A DNA stretch of 64,000 nucleotides, from contig NC_134680.1 in NCBI RefSeq assembly GCF_024713945.1, positions 1,698,001 to 1,762,000 of the forward strand. The letters run 5' to 3'. The notes beneath the pieces are model-generated. The model was not told the origin of the DNA. It saw only the letters and a program-made list of their open reading frames with translations, and searched no databases. The DNA comes from Dermatophagoides farinae (lineage: Eukaryota > Arthropoda > Arachnida > Sarcoptiformes > Pyroglyphidae). Position numbers and translations under genes: made by a program. Of this stretch, positions 32,901-46,000 are shown one piece after another (positions within the stretch are counted from its first letter, which is position 1; every line of letters starts with the position of its first letter).

Positions 32901-35415
32901 ATAGGTAGCATTTAGTAGTACTAGTAGTAGTGGTAGCAGAAAAAAAATGATCATCAAGACAAAATCATGAAAGATGATTATTATTTTATTAATGAAATAA
33001 ACGAGAAAAAAAATAACAATGATTACTAACATCATCAACCAAAAAAAAAAAAAAAAAAATGTATTACAACAACAACAACAACAAACAATCAGTGAAATAA
33101 TGAATTAACGTACAACGATAATTGAATGTGGATGTGTTTAAACCATAAGATAAAAAATATGGAGAAAAAAAAATGAATGAATGAATTACACATGACAACC
33201 AAGTAGATAACCAAATTCAATGATGGTGATGGATTACAACAAAATAAAAACAAAAAAATATGTGCGACTACATAACCATTACAGACAGACCATGATGATG
33301 ATGATGATGATCATACCAATGGGGTTGGTTGGTGGTGGTTTTCTCCGTGAAATATTTTGTATTAGAAACACGATGTGAATTTGAAATTTTTTTTTTTTTT
33401 GATTCCAAAAAAAAATTGGAATTTCTCTGTGCACGGGCGTTGAAAGTAAATTAAGTTAATTTTTTTTCGTCTTCTTTTTTTTGCTTTCTTGTTCGTATTT
33501 GCATCTCCACTGCATTTGAATTTAGGTTCATTTTATTTTGGCATCGAAAAAATCATATTTTTTTTTGCTTTGATAAATATGTAATGAATGTAAATGGCCT
33601 GGCCTTATCGTCATTTTTTTCTCTCTCTCTCTTTCATCTGGCTGATTGGATTGAGCTCAATATGATTAGTGTAGGTATGTGGGTGTACGATGGTTAGTTC
33701 AAGTTGGTGTCTAAGTCAATTATAAACATTGGAAATGGGCAAAAAAAAAACAAAAAACAAAACAAAAAAAATATGCCGATCATCATCTGGTGCAAGGTAC
33801 TAGGAGCAAGCTTTTTCGCTATCTGCTTTAGTAATAGATAATCCTAATCAAATTCAAATATCAAATTAAAATGAAAATGAAAATATATTAAACAACAACA
33901 GCAACAAATCCAATCAATTGAATGAATGAAATTACTTACCTATCCCCCGTACACACATACACACACACCTGTTGAAATTAATTCATCCGAAAAAAATAAA
34001 CTGAGCCAAAAAAAAAACGTATTCATTATTACATATATAATAATGTAGAAAAAAAATCATAGTTGAGGAGAATGAATGAATGAATAAAGAAAAAACTTAA
34101 TATAATATTCACCACAAAAACAGAAGTTTTACTTAATTAAAAATTGTTTTATTTTCGCTAGTTATTATTATTCCTTATATTCATTATCTGGTCCTTTGTG
34201 TTTGCCTGTGTGTGTGTGTGTGTGTTTGTGTGTAACTTTCAAGAAGATGCGATTATTTCCAATTTACATCACATAGGTAGATATGATGTGTGTTATGATG
34301 ATATAATGTAATCTGATCTATTTGCATTAAATTCTCCGTAAATCATCATTATTTTTTAATGAAAATAATAACAAAAACAACAACAACAACAAAATATGAA
34401 ACATCATCATCAAGAAAGAAAAAAAAACAGGCAGCATTTATCAACAACAACAAAAACAGAAGCCACAAAAAAAAAATTTCTATGTATTACAATCTTTCTG
34501 AACTTCATCATCATAAACATAATCGAGAGGGATGAATATTATATAGACAACAACAACAACAACAGGGCCAAACAACAATATCATCATATCTTTGAACGTT
34601 TTTTGTTGTTGTTGTTGTTATTGTGTAAACTTAATTTATTTTTTTCTTTTCACTGTTGTTACTGTTGATGATGAATACAATGGACATCATCATCATCATC
34701 ATCATCATTGTTGTTGCTTTTCCATGATTGCATTCACCATAACATCATCCAAAAACAAAAAAAAAATGATGGCCATTTTAATATGAATCTTTAAAAAAAA
34801 AAAATAATGAAATCATTATACAGATTTATTTTGGCAGGTAATATGGAGATCATCATCAAATATATTATTGTATTTATACCTATCTAGTTTATTATGCAAT
34901 ACTATTATTATAATAACATCATCATCATTTTTTTTTGAATAATTTGATTATCAAGGTAACATGGATACATCGAACATTATTTCGATGATGTGTTGTTGTT
35001 ATATTATTCAGACTGAAATGTAGTTTTAATTTTTATTTTTTTTGCATGTGTTTGTTTTGAAATCCGATTGTCCTTGATCTTGAATCAGTACAATCTTTAT
35101 TTATTTTTTTTTTTATTTCATAATCAAATGACAAATTCAGACATTACCTGATAATGGAATAATGGAGGTATTTCATTTTTTTTTTGTTCTTATCAGAAAT
35201 ATGGGAAAATAAAATCTAACCATTTTTATTGAAAAAAAATCATCAAAAATCATAATGGATATTTTTGATCAAATCATTTTATTTATGTATTCATCATATG
35301 TGTTTGTTTCTATCAAAGCAAAGCAAAAAAAAAAAAAAACAGGGCTTGGTTTGTCATATTCTAAATCCATAAAGATATGATCTATTTATTTTTGTCTGTA
35401 AATAACTAACGATGA

Positions 35416-35449
<34 letters not shown>

Positions 35450-35653
35450 GGCCATTAAAATAACTTTTCTGTTCTTCTTGATGAAAATTTCACATTTTTA
35501 TGATTAAATAATAATTTCATCATATCATAGATTATCAAATGATTGAAAATGAATAAATATCATATAATATTTTTAATGCTCATCATTGACCGACCAAAAG
35601 AAGTGAATTCAATTTTCAATCGAAAATTAAATCAAACAAAAGGACAAAGAAAA
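29982..35653. other. Intergenic, simple-sequence-rich
   Basis: No coding exon or RNA gene was recognised in 5.7 kb. The content is homopolymers, CA/TG runs (for example 30858-30872, 31894-31911, 34207-34224), ATG/GAT runs (32336-32352, 32438-32456, 33292-33311, 35412-35434), CAA/TTG runs (32030-32051, 32144-32164) and a C-to-GGTGGT run near 35434-35450. The short ORFs here are translations of these repeats. Confidence 0.7.
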
Positions 35654-35834
35654 TGTTCATAAAAATGTGTATTTAATCAATGATAGCATTTATTGAAATG
35701 GCAAAACATAATACAATTATCAAAGGAAAAATTTCAATTTATATAGATTTAAAATAACATACTAGAAGTTTCTAGTGACCTCTAGTTTACAATCATCATA
35801 GTTCATTATACAGCTGATGTTTTCTTTTTTAACA
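35654..35834 (-). repeat. 3' LTR (element orientation) of the copia element
   Basis: 181 bases. On the minus strand its first six bases, TGTTAA, form the last codon and the stop codon of the polyprotein. Confidence 0.93.
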
Positions 35835-38800
35835 CTCCCCCGAAAACATCAACTGTTCACAACAGTTTTCAAACGATTTATGTGATAATGATTTGGTAAG
35901 AATATCAGCAATTTGATGGCTTGAATCTATCCACTTTATGTTCAATTCGCCATCATTAACCATTTGACGTATAAGATGATATTTTAAATCGATATGTCTC
36001 AAACGTGGTGAGACAAATTCAGCAATTATTGTTGCAATAGTTGATTGATTATCAATAAATAAAGTTGGGACATTAATCTTGATTTTCACAATGGAACAAA
36101 CATTACGTATAAATTTTATGTCTTTACAACACTGGGCTGCAGAAATGAATTCACTTTCACAAGTGTTGTCCACCACACACCGTTGTTGTTTGGACTTCCA
36201 TATGATCGGACCATTCATCCAAACCACGTATCCAGTCGTAGATTTTCGATTTGTCAGATCACCACCCAGATCAGCATCCGAATAAGCCAAAAATGATAAA
36301 ACAGATCCACCAAATTTTAGTTTATAATTGATCGTACCTTTTAGATATCGGAAAATTCTTTTAACAATTTTAATCGTGGTAGCATTCGGTTTTTCCAAAA
36401 ATCTACTGCAATAAGACACGGCAAACAATATGTCTGGTCGGGTTTTCACAGCTAAATATAATAAGCTTCCAACAGCTTGCCGGTAAGGATAATTTTCAAT
36501 AATTTCAGTGGAAGTTTCCAAAATTGAACCAGGTACAATCGGTGTTTTCGTTGATTTGCAATCTGATAAACCAAATTGATCTAGCTTTTGTTGAATATAT
36601 TTTGACTGATTCAAATAAATTAATTTTTGACGACGATTTCTTTCATATTCAACACCAAGAAAATTTCGATCATTGATGATATTAACTTTGAATTTTGTTT
36701 TCAAGAAACTGAACACAACCATTAAATCAACTTTGTTAGTTGAGGCTATGAATCCATCATCAACGTACAATATTATCAGAATTAATCGACCATCAATACG
36801 TCTGAAATATAGACAATTATCCAATGTTGAATTTTCAAAGCCGAATTCGATGACTGCATTATGGAAACATTCATTCCATGCCCGTGGGGCTTGCTTCAGG
36901 CCATAAAGACCACGATTCAGCTTCCATACTTTACCGGATCCATCATTATAACCATCTGGTTGATACATATATATGGATTCTTTTAAATAACCATTTAAAA
37001 ATGCAGTTGTGAAATCGAATTGTAGCATTTCCATATCAAACGTAGCAACAATACTGAAAAACCAACGTACCAAATCAAAAGCTATAACTGGCGAATAAGT
37101 ATCAAAATAATCGACATTAAATTTTTGTTCAAATCCACGAGCAACAAGGCGCGCTTTATAACGTCCATCACTTTTAATACGATAGATCCATTTTGACGAT
37201 ATAATAGTATTGACATTTGAAGGATCGACCAAAGTAAACGTTTTGTTTTCAACCAATGAATTCATTTCATTGTTCATAGCTTGTAGCCATTTATTAGATT
37301 CAACAGAATTCACAGCATCATCATATGTCAACGGTTCAGTACCAGCAGCTACAATTCCAATAACATTACGTGGTCGTAACGAACCCAAACGTTCAGGATT
37401 AGCTTCATACGTTTTATTCTTGGAGCCCAAAGGTCTCCCCCGTTTTGATACATCAACAACACCATTAGAATCACCATCATCGCCATCATCATCATCATCG
37501 TTGCCATCATCATCATCATTATCACCATTTACTTTGGTAAAGCCACTAGTAGATTGCACAGAAAACATATCATCATCAGGAATTGAATAGGCAACAGATC
37601 TACATTTCGGAATTTCTTCAAATTTGACGGCAGACACCAGATGAACTTCTCGTTTATTTGGTAGGTAGCATCGATAGATATGATCACCTTGATATCCGAC
37701 CATATATACATCAATAGTTTTCGATTCAAATTTTCGAATTTCATCATTTAATGCTTTGCCACGACTACCAAATACAATAAAATTGCTCACATTTGCTTTC
37801 TTGTTGAACCAATCGTTGTACGGAACTTCATTTTTGTAATTCATCGTGCGATTCAATACATAAACAGAGCAATTTACCGCCTCGTCCCATAAAATTTTCG
37901 GCAATCCACTTGAAACTAAAATTGATGTCGCATGATCATTTACATTTCGTACGTGGCGTTCAGCTAGGCCATTTTGTTGAGAAACACCGACACAAGCGAA
38001 TTGATGGGTAATACCATGAGAATCAACATATCCACGAAATTTATTGGATGTAAATTCAGAACCACGATCACTGCGAATTTTCAATACATTATTTCCTGTT
38101 TCAAGTTTGATTTGATTGACAATTTTAATGAATTTATTGAAGACATCATCACGATTTTTCAAGAACTCTACTTTAATATATGATGTTTTCTCGTCGACAC
38201 AAATCAGATAATATTTATTGCCATGTAATGATTGATCAGTGTAACCAGCAATATCAATATGAATACTTTGACCAGGTTTGATATTCGATAATTTTTCCGA
38301 CAAACGATGCGACACATCTGTAAGTTTACCATCATTACATGCATTGCAAAAACCCATATTATCAGAACCAATAATTGATAAGCCATCAACGATTCTTGAC
38401 TTGGCCATTTTGATAATCGTGTTCTTGTTCACATGACAAAACCGTTCGTGCAATAATGCTAGATCAGCTGTCGATGATGATATTAGCGATACATTCATAA
38501 ATGACGGACTACTTGAATCAACAACACGAATTGGCAAATGATACAAATTATTTATTTCTTCAGACCGATAACCAGTCAATAGACATTTACCATTTTTCAT
38601 AATTTTCATTTTTCCACTGCCGATGATTACCGATAAATCTTCATGAATACGTTCCAGTTGACCAATTGATATAAGATTATAATTTTGATTTGCCAACGCT
38701 ACATTACGTACCAAAACATCATGCCATTCAGTACCCGTATGAAATTGACAATTCAAATCACCGTATCCAATGATCTTGATTCGACCACCAGCTGTATCAA

Positions 38801-39707
38801 ACGATTCATTACATGGACGAAAATTATCAAGCCATTCACGTTTATTCACAATATGTGATGAGGCACCGGAATCACCATAGAATCGATTAGAAATATTCAT
38901 TTCAGATTCCTTTACAATAGCCAAAACCGTTTTTCCAGATACAGACTTTGAATTCGATTCATTATTATTGTTGTCACTTTTCTTTTCTTTTAACCACTTA
39001 TAACAACTTTTCTTCATGTGGCCCATCTTGTGACAATAGTGACATTTGATGAATTTCTTTCGATCAGATTTCGTTGCAGCCAACGTCACAGATTTATCCA
39101 ACGATTCATTCGATTGTTTCACACTGGATTTTCCAGATTCACGATCTTTGACCCGTTGGCGTAGCAGTGATTCGATTTTGACCAGTTTCAATTCAATTTC
39201 TTGATTATCCATGTTAAACTCGGACATAACACGTACTTGGCCAACTATATCGTGATGCTCAGGTGGTAGAATTGCTAACACACGCTGACACATATCAATC
39301 TCATCTAGGCTGCTACCCAAGGCCATTAACTTGGTATTAATTTCGCGAATCTTTCCAAAAAACGATAATTGATCATCAAACTGTATGGTGTGAAATTCAC
39401 CTTTAAGAGCCATTATGCTAGCTGACCTTGAGCCTTCATATTTGCCACGTAGTAAATAGAGCATTTCTTCAGGATTGTTACAGCTCATTACTAAATTACC
39501 ATCTTCTTCCGATAACGTTCCCAGAATAATTGCCATTGCTCGGCCAGAATCGGCTAGTTCATCAGGATTAACAGCCAATGTCCCAGCACAATACTTCCAA
39601 ATTTTTAGTGACCTCATAGTCAACTCAACTGAACGATACCAAAGATTCCAGTTCTTGGAAAGCTTCGGGATTGGCGAAACCGACGCAAAATGATTCATTT
39701 TTAACAA
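35829..39707 (-). CDS. Gag-Pol polyprotein of the copia element
   Basis: A 1,292-residue uninterrupted frame (a second ATG three codons in is equally possible). In order: gag capsid-like region (WNLWYRSVELTMRSLKIW); zinc knuckle CHYCHKMGHMKKSC (C-x2-C-x4-H-x4-C); protease FYGDSGASSHI; integrase with its zinc-binding H/C region (HERFCHVN ... CNAC) and the DDE core (HIDIAGYT, RSDRGSEF, GLAERHVRN); an acidic D/N spacer (NGDNDDDDGNDDDDDGDDGD); reverse transcriptase with YVDD; and RNase H (YSDADLGG, TCESEFISAA, LFIDNQSTIA). Length and order match copia-type elements, and no stop or frameshift interrupts it. The stop codon lies inside the LTR, so Gag and Pol are made as one product, needing protease cleavage or splicing for the correct ratio. 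Confidence 0.95.
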   Translation of the reverse strand: MLKMNHFASVSPIPKLSKNWNLWYRSVELTMRSLKIWKYCAGTLAVNPDELADSGRAMAIILGTLSEEDGNLVMSCNNPEEMLYLLRGKYEGSRSASIMALKGEFHTIQFDDQLSFFGKIREINTKLMALGSSLDEIDMCQRVLAILPPEHHDIVGQVRVMSEFNMDNQEIELKLVKIESLLRQRVKDRESGKSSVKQSNESLDKSVTLAATKSDRKKFIKCHYCHKMGHMKKSCYKWLKEKKSDNNNNESNSKSVSGKTVLAIVKESEMNISNRFYGDSGASSHIVNKREWLDNFRPCNESFDTAGGRIKIIGYGDLNCQFHTGTEWHDVLVRNVALANQNYNLISIGQLERIHEDLSVIIGSGKMKIMKNGKCLLTGYRSEEINNLYHLPIRVVDSSSPSFMNVSLISSSTADLALLHERFCHVNKNTIIKMAKSRIVDGLSIIGSDNMGFCNACNDGKLTDVSHRLSEKLSNIKPGQSIHIDIAGYTDQSLHGNKYYLICVDEKTSYIKVEFLKNRDDVFNKFIKIVNQIKLETGNNVLKIRSDRGSEFTSNKFRGYVDSHGITHQFACVGVSQQNGLAERHVRNVNDHATSILVSSGLPKILWDEAVNCSVYVLNRTMNYKNEVPYNDWFNKKANVSNFIVFGSRGKALNDEIRKFESKTIDVYMVGYQGDHIYRCYLPNKREVHLVSAVKFEEIPKCRSVAYSIPDDDMFSVQSTSGFTKVNGDNDDDDGNDDDDDGDDGDSNGVVDVSKRGRPLGSKNKTYEANPERLGSLRPRNVIGIVAAGTEPLTYDDAVNSVESNKWLQAMNNEMNSLVENKTFTLVDPSNVNTIISSKWIYRIKSDGRYKARLVARGFEQKFNVDYFDTYSPVIAFDLVRWFFSIVATFDMEMLQFDFTTAFLNGYLKESIYMYQPDGYNDGSGKVWKLNRGLYGLKQAPRAWNECFHNAVIEFGFENSTLDNCLYFRRIDGRLILIILYVDDGFIASTNKVDLMVVFSFLKTKFKVNIINDRNFLGVEYERNRRQKLIYLNQSKYIQQKLDQFGLSDCKSTKTPIVPGSILETSTEIIENYPYRQAVGSLLYLAVKTRPDILFAVSYCSRFLEKPNATTIKIVKRIFRYLKGTINYKLKFGGSVLSFLAYSDADLGGDLTNRKSTTGYVVWMNGPIIWKSKQQRCVVDNTCESEFISAAQCCKDIKFIRNVCSIVKIKINVPTLFIDNQSTIATIIAEFVSPRLRHIDLKYHLIRQMVNDGELNIKWIDSSHQIADILTKSLSHKSFENCCEQLMFSGEC
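35835..35841 (-). other. Polypurine tract of the copia element
   Basis: On the minus strand GGGGGAG immediately precedes the 3' LTR and is also the codons for the end of the polyprotein (SGEC). Confidence 0.6.
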
Positions 39708-39830
39708 AGTTGATGATGATACAGCAACAGATTAACAAAAGAACCATAAACAAGATCGAGCAATTTTTGGGAAAAACACAATAGATGCACAAAATACAAA
39801 ACACACAATTTTTAAGTAGATGATACGGCT

Positions 39831-39842
39831 GAGCCCATAACC
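39831..39842 (-). other. Primer-binding site of the half-tRNA-iMet type
   Basis: Directly next to the 5' LTR, the minus strand reads GGTTATGGGCTC. It complements an anticodon loop containing CCCATAA, as in initiator tRNA-Met, rather than a tRNA 3' end. Drosophila copia is known to prime from a cleaved half of initiator tRNA-Met in this way. Confidence 0.65.
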
Positions 39843-40024
39843 TGTTCATAAAAATGTGTATTTAATCAATGATAGCATTTATTGAAATGGCAAAACATAA
39901 TACAATTATCAAAGGAAAAATTTCAATTTATATAGATTTAAAATAACATACTAGAAGTTTCTAGTGACCTCTAGTTTACAATCATCATAGTTCATTATAC
40001 AGCTGATGTTTTCTTTTTTTAACA
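39843..40024 (-). repeat. 5' LTR (element orientation) of the copia element
   Basis: 182 bases; differs from the other LTR by one extra T in a T run near its plus-strand right end. Confidence 0.93.
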
Positions 40025-43000
40025 GAAAAAAAAACAGAACAAGCAAGAAATTTAATTCTTTCATGGAATTGTTGATGAAATGAAATGTTGAAAATGATAT
40101 TATTATTTTATTTTATTTTGTCCTGGTGTCTTGTACTGTTCCATTTTCATTGTTCTGTTATTTTAGTGTTTTGAATTGGTTGTGGTGGTGGTGATTCATA
40201 ACGCAGATAAAATTTCATTTATCACACACACACACACACCGACTGACCGACACAGAATCTCGACCATCTAACCAGAATCGAATATTTAAATATTGTCAGG
40301 GTCTATGTATATGATCATCACCTGATCATCACATGTTTGTGTGTGTGTTTTGAATACAGAATTAGGTAGTTTTTTTTTGTTTTGTTTTGTTTTCAACTAC
40401 ATTTACTCATCATTATCAATTCATTTGGCAATGATTCGAATCACGAATTTAACCTGTGAATTTGTTAGGAATTTTTTTTTGTTTTTGTTTTTGTTTTATT
40501 TATTCGTTACTTTTTCTCTACTTTCATCATCATCATGATTATGATTATGATTATAATTAAACCGACAACAGAAGCAGATTCAATTGGATTGATTGAAAGA
40601 AAATGTAACTTTCAATATATATGGAATATATGGAAAAGTTTAGCTGGTTGGAGTGATTATTATACATTATTGATGTATGTGATAAAAATCATACTGAATG
40701 AATGAATAAATAAAACTGAATATGAACTGAATATTAATATTAAAAAAAAAATAGAATATTAGAATCACCAAACTATGGAATGAATGGATTTTTTTTTCTT
40801 TCTCTCTTTCATTTTTGGTCATTATAATTATCATCAAACCAATATAAAATGGCAATAATCATCAGTATCGTTTTTTTTTTTTTTGTTTTTGATGGAAACT
40901 TTTAATTAATATACACACACACACACTAAATTTAACAGTAATCAACAACATTTTTTTTTTGTCGATCGATAGATGATATGGTGAGCAAGTCCAAACGGTA
41001 ATTAAAACCAGATGATGATGACGACGATGATTGTCACCGTCCATCGAACAAATAGATTTGAATTCTATTTCAGATTTTATTTTATTTTAATTTTTTTTTT
41101 CGTCATTATAATTACTGGATTGAATGTTTTGTTTTTAATTACTTGGTTTCAATCATCATCATCATCATCATCATCAGATGAGTGAATTGAAATTCGAATA
41201 TTATTGTAATGAATGAAAAAGAAACCTGTGATAAATCTGATTTTTTTTTCTCTCTCTTTTTCCCTTGTGTAAGTGTCATCAATTTCGTATCTGATTGATC
41301 GATTGATGGATTGATTGATTGATTGATTGATTTCAATCAATTGAAATTCAAAATTTAGATTCAATTCACACACACACACACACACAAACACAATGAAATG
41401 AAAAAATTTTCCTCAAATGTCACATTTGGTAATCATCTATTTTTTTCCATTCTGAAAATTCAATTTATTCAATTCTAACTTTATATATTTAGTGAATGAA
41501 TAAACATATAAAATTCATTCAACTTAATTTGAATGATGAATAAATGTTCAAATGTTACATGTTATGTGTGTGTGTGTGTGTGTGTGACATTAAGTTGTTA
41601 TTATTCGCAACAACAACAACAACAACAACTGACGGAGCTGATTTAATCACGAAGAATAAGTCAAAATAAATGAATGAAATGAAATAAACTTTTTTTTCAA
41701 AAAAATCATTTTCTGGATAATTTCATTCTTTAATTCAAGTTCTCAATTACTGGTGCGTGTAATGTAATTACACATCCTCTCTTGCGATCTCTCTCTCTCT
41801 CTCGCTGGATGGTTCTTTCATTTTTCTTATTCCTTTTTTTCTGCTTTTACAGGACGACATGATAATGAAACTGCCATGATTTGATGATGATGATGATGAT
41901 GATGATCAATGAACATTTTTTTTTGAAACAAAAAAAATTTTTGCTCTTACGTTCGTGAAACATTTAAATTTTGAATATCTGAAGTCTAAATTTTCGCGAA
42001 AAAAAAACCAAAAAATTTAAAAAAATAAAATCGATTTTCAATCAACCAACCAACCAGCCAGTGTTGACAAAAAAAAACTGCATTGATCATCATCATCATC
42101 TGAGGCATGCAACATTTAGATTTAGATCTATTTTAATTTTTTTTGATGTAATGAAAACAATTTGAATTTTGTTTGTTTGTTTGTTTGTAGAATTTCATCA
42201 AGTTTTTTTTTTTGCTCAATTTTTGAAATCATTTCAATTAATCATCATTTTCGTCGTCGTTTTTTTGTTGCTGTTTTCCGCCAAAATTGATTAGATCTAT
42301 GATGATGATGATGATGGTGATCAGCCACCGTATGTTTGTTTGATAAATGGCATTTTAAAATGACATTTATCATCATTGTGTGTGTGTGTTGATCAACGGA
42401 AATTTTAAAGTTCTTTTTTTTGACTGAAATTAAAAAAAAAATTTCATAATTCAATACATGATGATGACGATGATAATGTACAACATTGAAAATGGCATTT
42501 ATTTTTTCTTCTTCAATAAAATTGATTTTTTTTTTCGTTTAGCTTGATAAAAAAAAATTTCTGATCTTTGAAACATTTCTTCATTATCATCGTCATCGTC
42601 ATCATAATTTTTTTTTATGAAAACAGAAATTTTGAAACCAAAAAAAAAATGAAAAAATGAAATAAAACAACAAAATTGGATCAACCCGAAAAGATAATGG
42701 ATAAATTCATCAAGAAAGATCGTTGATCCGTTTTGTTCTGTTGAATATAATATATATTTTAAATTGTAATTAAAATAATTACCATGTTGGCCAGGTAGAT
42801 ATGCAGACATACTGGTAAACATATCGATTATCATGATGACGATGATGAACCTGGCCATTTATTTATTGTTGTGACTTATTACTAAATCGTTTCATTCATT
42901 TATTTAAACAAATCATTAAATTATCATCTCCGTCTTTAGTTTATCTACATTTTTTTTTGTTGAATTAAACTGCTACAATTATATTATTACCAGAAAAAAA

Positions 43001-46000
43001 AGAAATTCTGGTCGGATTAAATTGAAAGATTTTTGAAAAAGAGTACGAAAAAATAGCTTGAAACTATACGAATAGTTTTGCTCGCGCAAATACAAAGCAT
43101 TCATACATACAGAGACGAAAATTCAGGTTTATTTCATTCACAAGATGATGCACTTTACCTATCATCATCATCATCATCATAATCATTCAAAATATAACCT
43201 ATAGGTAGGTTGGTAGGTAGGTAAAAAAAAAGAAGTAGTTAGTTGTTTCATTCGATCGAATCGTGTTTGTCATCATTATTGTTGTTCGCTATTTTGTTTT
43301 TTTTTCAAATAAGATTATTATTATCATAATCATTATCATCATCATGATTATTGTCTCAATGAAAAGCCATATATATATATAGATTATCAAACAGACAACA
43401 CACATATAAAAACAAACAAATAGAAAACATACAGTAGTCAAATAGATAGAATTGAATTGAATTGAATGAAAAAAAAGAAGAGAAAAACTAAGAAAAACAA
43501 TGAATGAATGGAAAAAAAGAATAAAGAATGAATGAATGATCATCATTTACAATTACTACGTTTATATACGTGAACAATCATCATCATCATCATCATCATC
43601 TAATTGACGATCATCTGAGCCGTTAACGACTACGACAAAGACGACGACAATGACTATAAGTAATGAAGGTGATGGAATTTGAATGAATGAAAAAAAAACC
43701 AGATGATGATCACTGATTCATTGACAAAAATCAAATAAAGTTCCGGTGTGTGTGTGTGTGTGTGTGTAAAACTCGTTGTGACATTCAATTTTGAATGAAT
43801 TCAACTAAAGATTATTTTGTTGTTGTTGTTGTTGTCGACCACTGTCATTAAGTGTAACTTACTATGTGTGTGTGTGTTGATATTATTATTTTGGAAGAAA
43901 AATGCTTCATATATGCTTGGCTGAACACACAACAACAACAACAAGATGATCTCATTGTCGCTTGATGATCATCAATTCTTGAAAAAAAAATATTAAAAAA
44001 AAGCAAAAAAATAAATACTTTAACTTTACTTATTATAAGACTTGAAATGTTTTGTTGTTGTTGTTGTTGTTGTTAAAAAGTTTACGATGATGATGATGAT
44101 GATAGCGACAACGATATTATCAAATCGTCAAATCCGGTCCATTATTAGATTTCTTCTTCTTCTTCTTCTTCTTTTTTTTCATTTTATTTCAGTTTCTTTT
44201 CTATAACTATTTACAGAAGTAAAAAAAAACAGCACATTAAAATTGTCATCATCATCATTGAAGAAAGAAAAAAATTTAAACTTAAACTTGACTTTGAATT
44301 GTTTTCATTGTTGGATTTACCAATTTTTCAAATTTGTTTGTTTTTTTTTTTTTTTGTAGATTGACGAACACACACACACACACACACACATTTACATGAA
44401 GTTTTTTCCAATCGATAATAATTGATTGATGATCGATTAAAATACTTTTTTTCTATTTAAATCATTTGATGATCGACTATTCTTTGAAAACAGCTGTGTT
44501 CCAAATCAATTCTGAATGATTGGCCACTATAAAAAGCAAATGAATCAATTATTCGGAGAAAAAAAAATTGCAGTTTATTTCAATAAATGATATAATAATG
44601 ATAATGATTATTAATTTAGAAAATTAAATTTACAGTCTGTATATAATGATGTATATTATGGAATGGTTACATTGATTAACCACGGATTGATGGCCATTTG
44701 TGTGACCACCATCATCATCATCATCATCAATGGTCATAAATTTATGACCAAAGCAGAAAAAAAAATCATTTCATTTTTTTTCAGCTGAAAAAAGTTTTTA
44801 ATTTTTGTTTTTTATTTCTTTAAAATAATTCTTTGATTTTTTGCCGCTTTTTTTCCCAACAAGATTTGTTTGATCAAATTTTGTTCATTTAGTTTGTGTG
44901 TGTGTGTGTGACATTATTTTGAGCGATATTATTATGTTCACACAAACACACACACACACAGGTTGTCACATTGACTATTTTTATTTTATTGACAACCATG
45001 AATCAAGTTGATTCAATATCGGCATACTGAAAATTTTATAATTAAAAAAAAAAAATAAGACAAAAACGATTGAATCGAATTTAGTCAGTATGAAGAAAAA
45101 ATCCGATGATGATGAAAAGAATGACAAAATAAAAATGTAAGAATTGTCCGACCGACAAAGATGATTTCGATAAGCTCATTCTTTCTGATAATAATAATAA
45201 TGATGATGATCGATGATAATTTTTTTCATCATAATTACACCTGATCAAATCATTTTTAATATTATCATTGTTATTGATCAAACATTATGATTATACCGAA
45301 AATTGTATTTTTTTTCCTATTCTTTTGAATTGAATCTTTTTTTTCTGACCGATGACGACAGCAACAACAACAACAAAGTACAAATATTATTATTTGATAA
45401 ATGACCTGTGATAATTTTTCAAATGCCATTGCCATTGCCGCTTTTTATTATTTCATTTTATCAATTATTTATTCATTCATCCATTCATTCAATCAATCAA
45501 TCAATCAATGGAAATGTAATATAATACGCATACACACACACACACACGCAATAATATTTGAAAACTTGATTTAAATAATGACTAAATTTAAATTCATCAA
45601 TGTGTTGAGAATTATTGTTATTAATAAAAAAAAATATAAATAAATGTTCTGTAATAATGATAAAGATATCAATGGTAGCCATCATCATCATTATTGATAG
45701 ATATAAATATCAAAAAATGAATGGCCCGAATGAAAAGGAAATGGGCTATTTAGCATCGTTTTCTTTCTTTTTTTTGTTGTTCTTTTTTTCTCATATTTCT
45801 GATTGAGAAAAGAAAAAAAAAGAAGAAGAAGCGAAATTATGGGAAAAGCAAATTATCATCATTGAAGATCATCATTGAAAATAAATAAATAAATATAAAA
45901 AAAATCATCTCATTCGATCATCATGATGCTTGATCATCATCATAATTATCATTATCATCATCATATTTACCATGTGTGGCCTGAACCATTAATTATTATG

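Larger units (their letters stand above)
35654..40024 (-). mobile_element. Complete Ty1/copia LTR retrotransposon
   Basis: The element runs on the minus strand between LTRs at 35654-35834 (181 bases) and 39843-40024 (182 bases). The LTRs differ, as far as I can see, only by one T in a T run. On the plus strand they begin TGTTCAT and end TTAACA, and the element is flanked by a 5-base duplication GAAAA (35649-35653 and 40025-40029). It has a single open gag-pol frame with the copia domain order (protease, integrase, reverse transcriptase, RNase H), a copia-type primer site and a purine tract. The near-identical LTRs indicate a young insertion. Confidence 0.94.
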
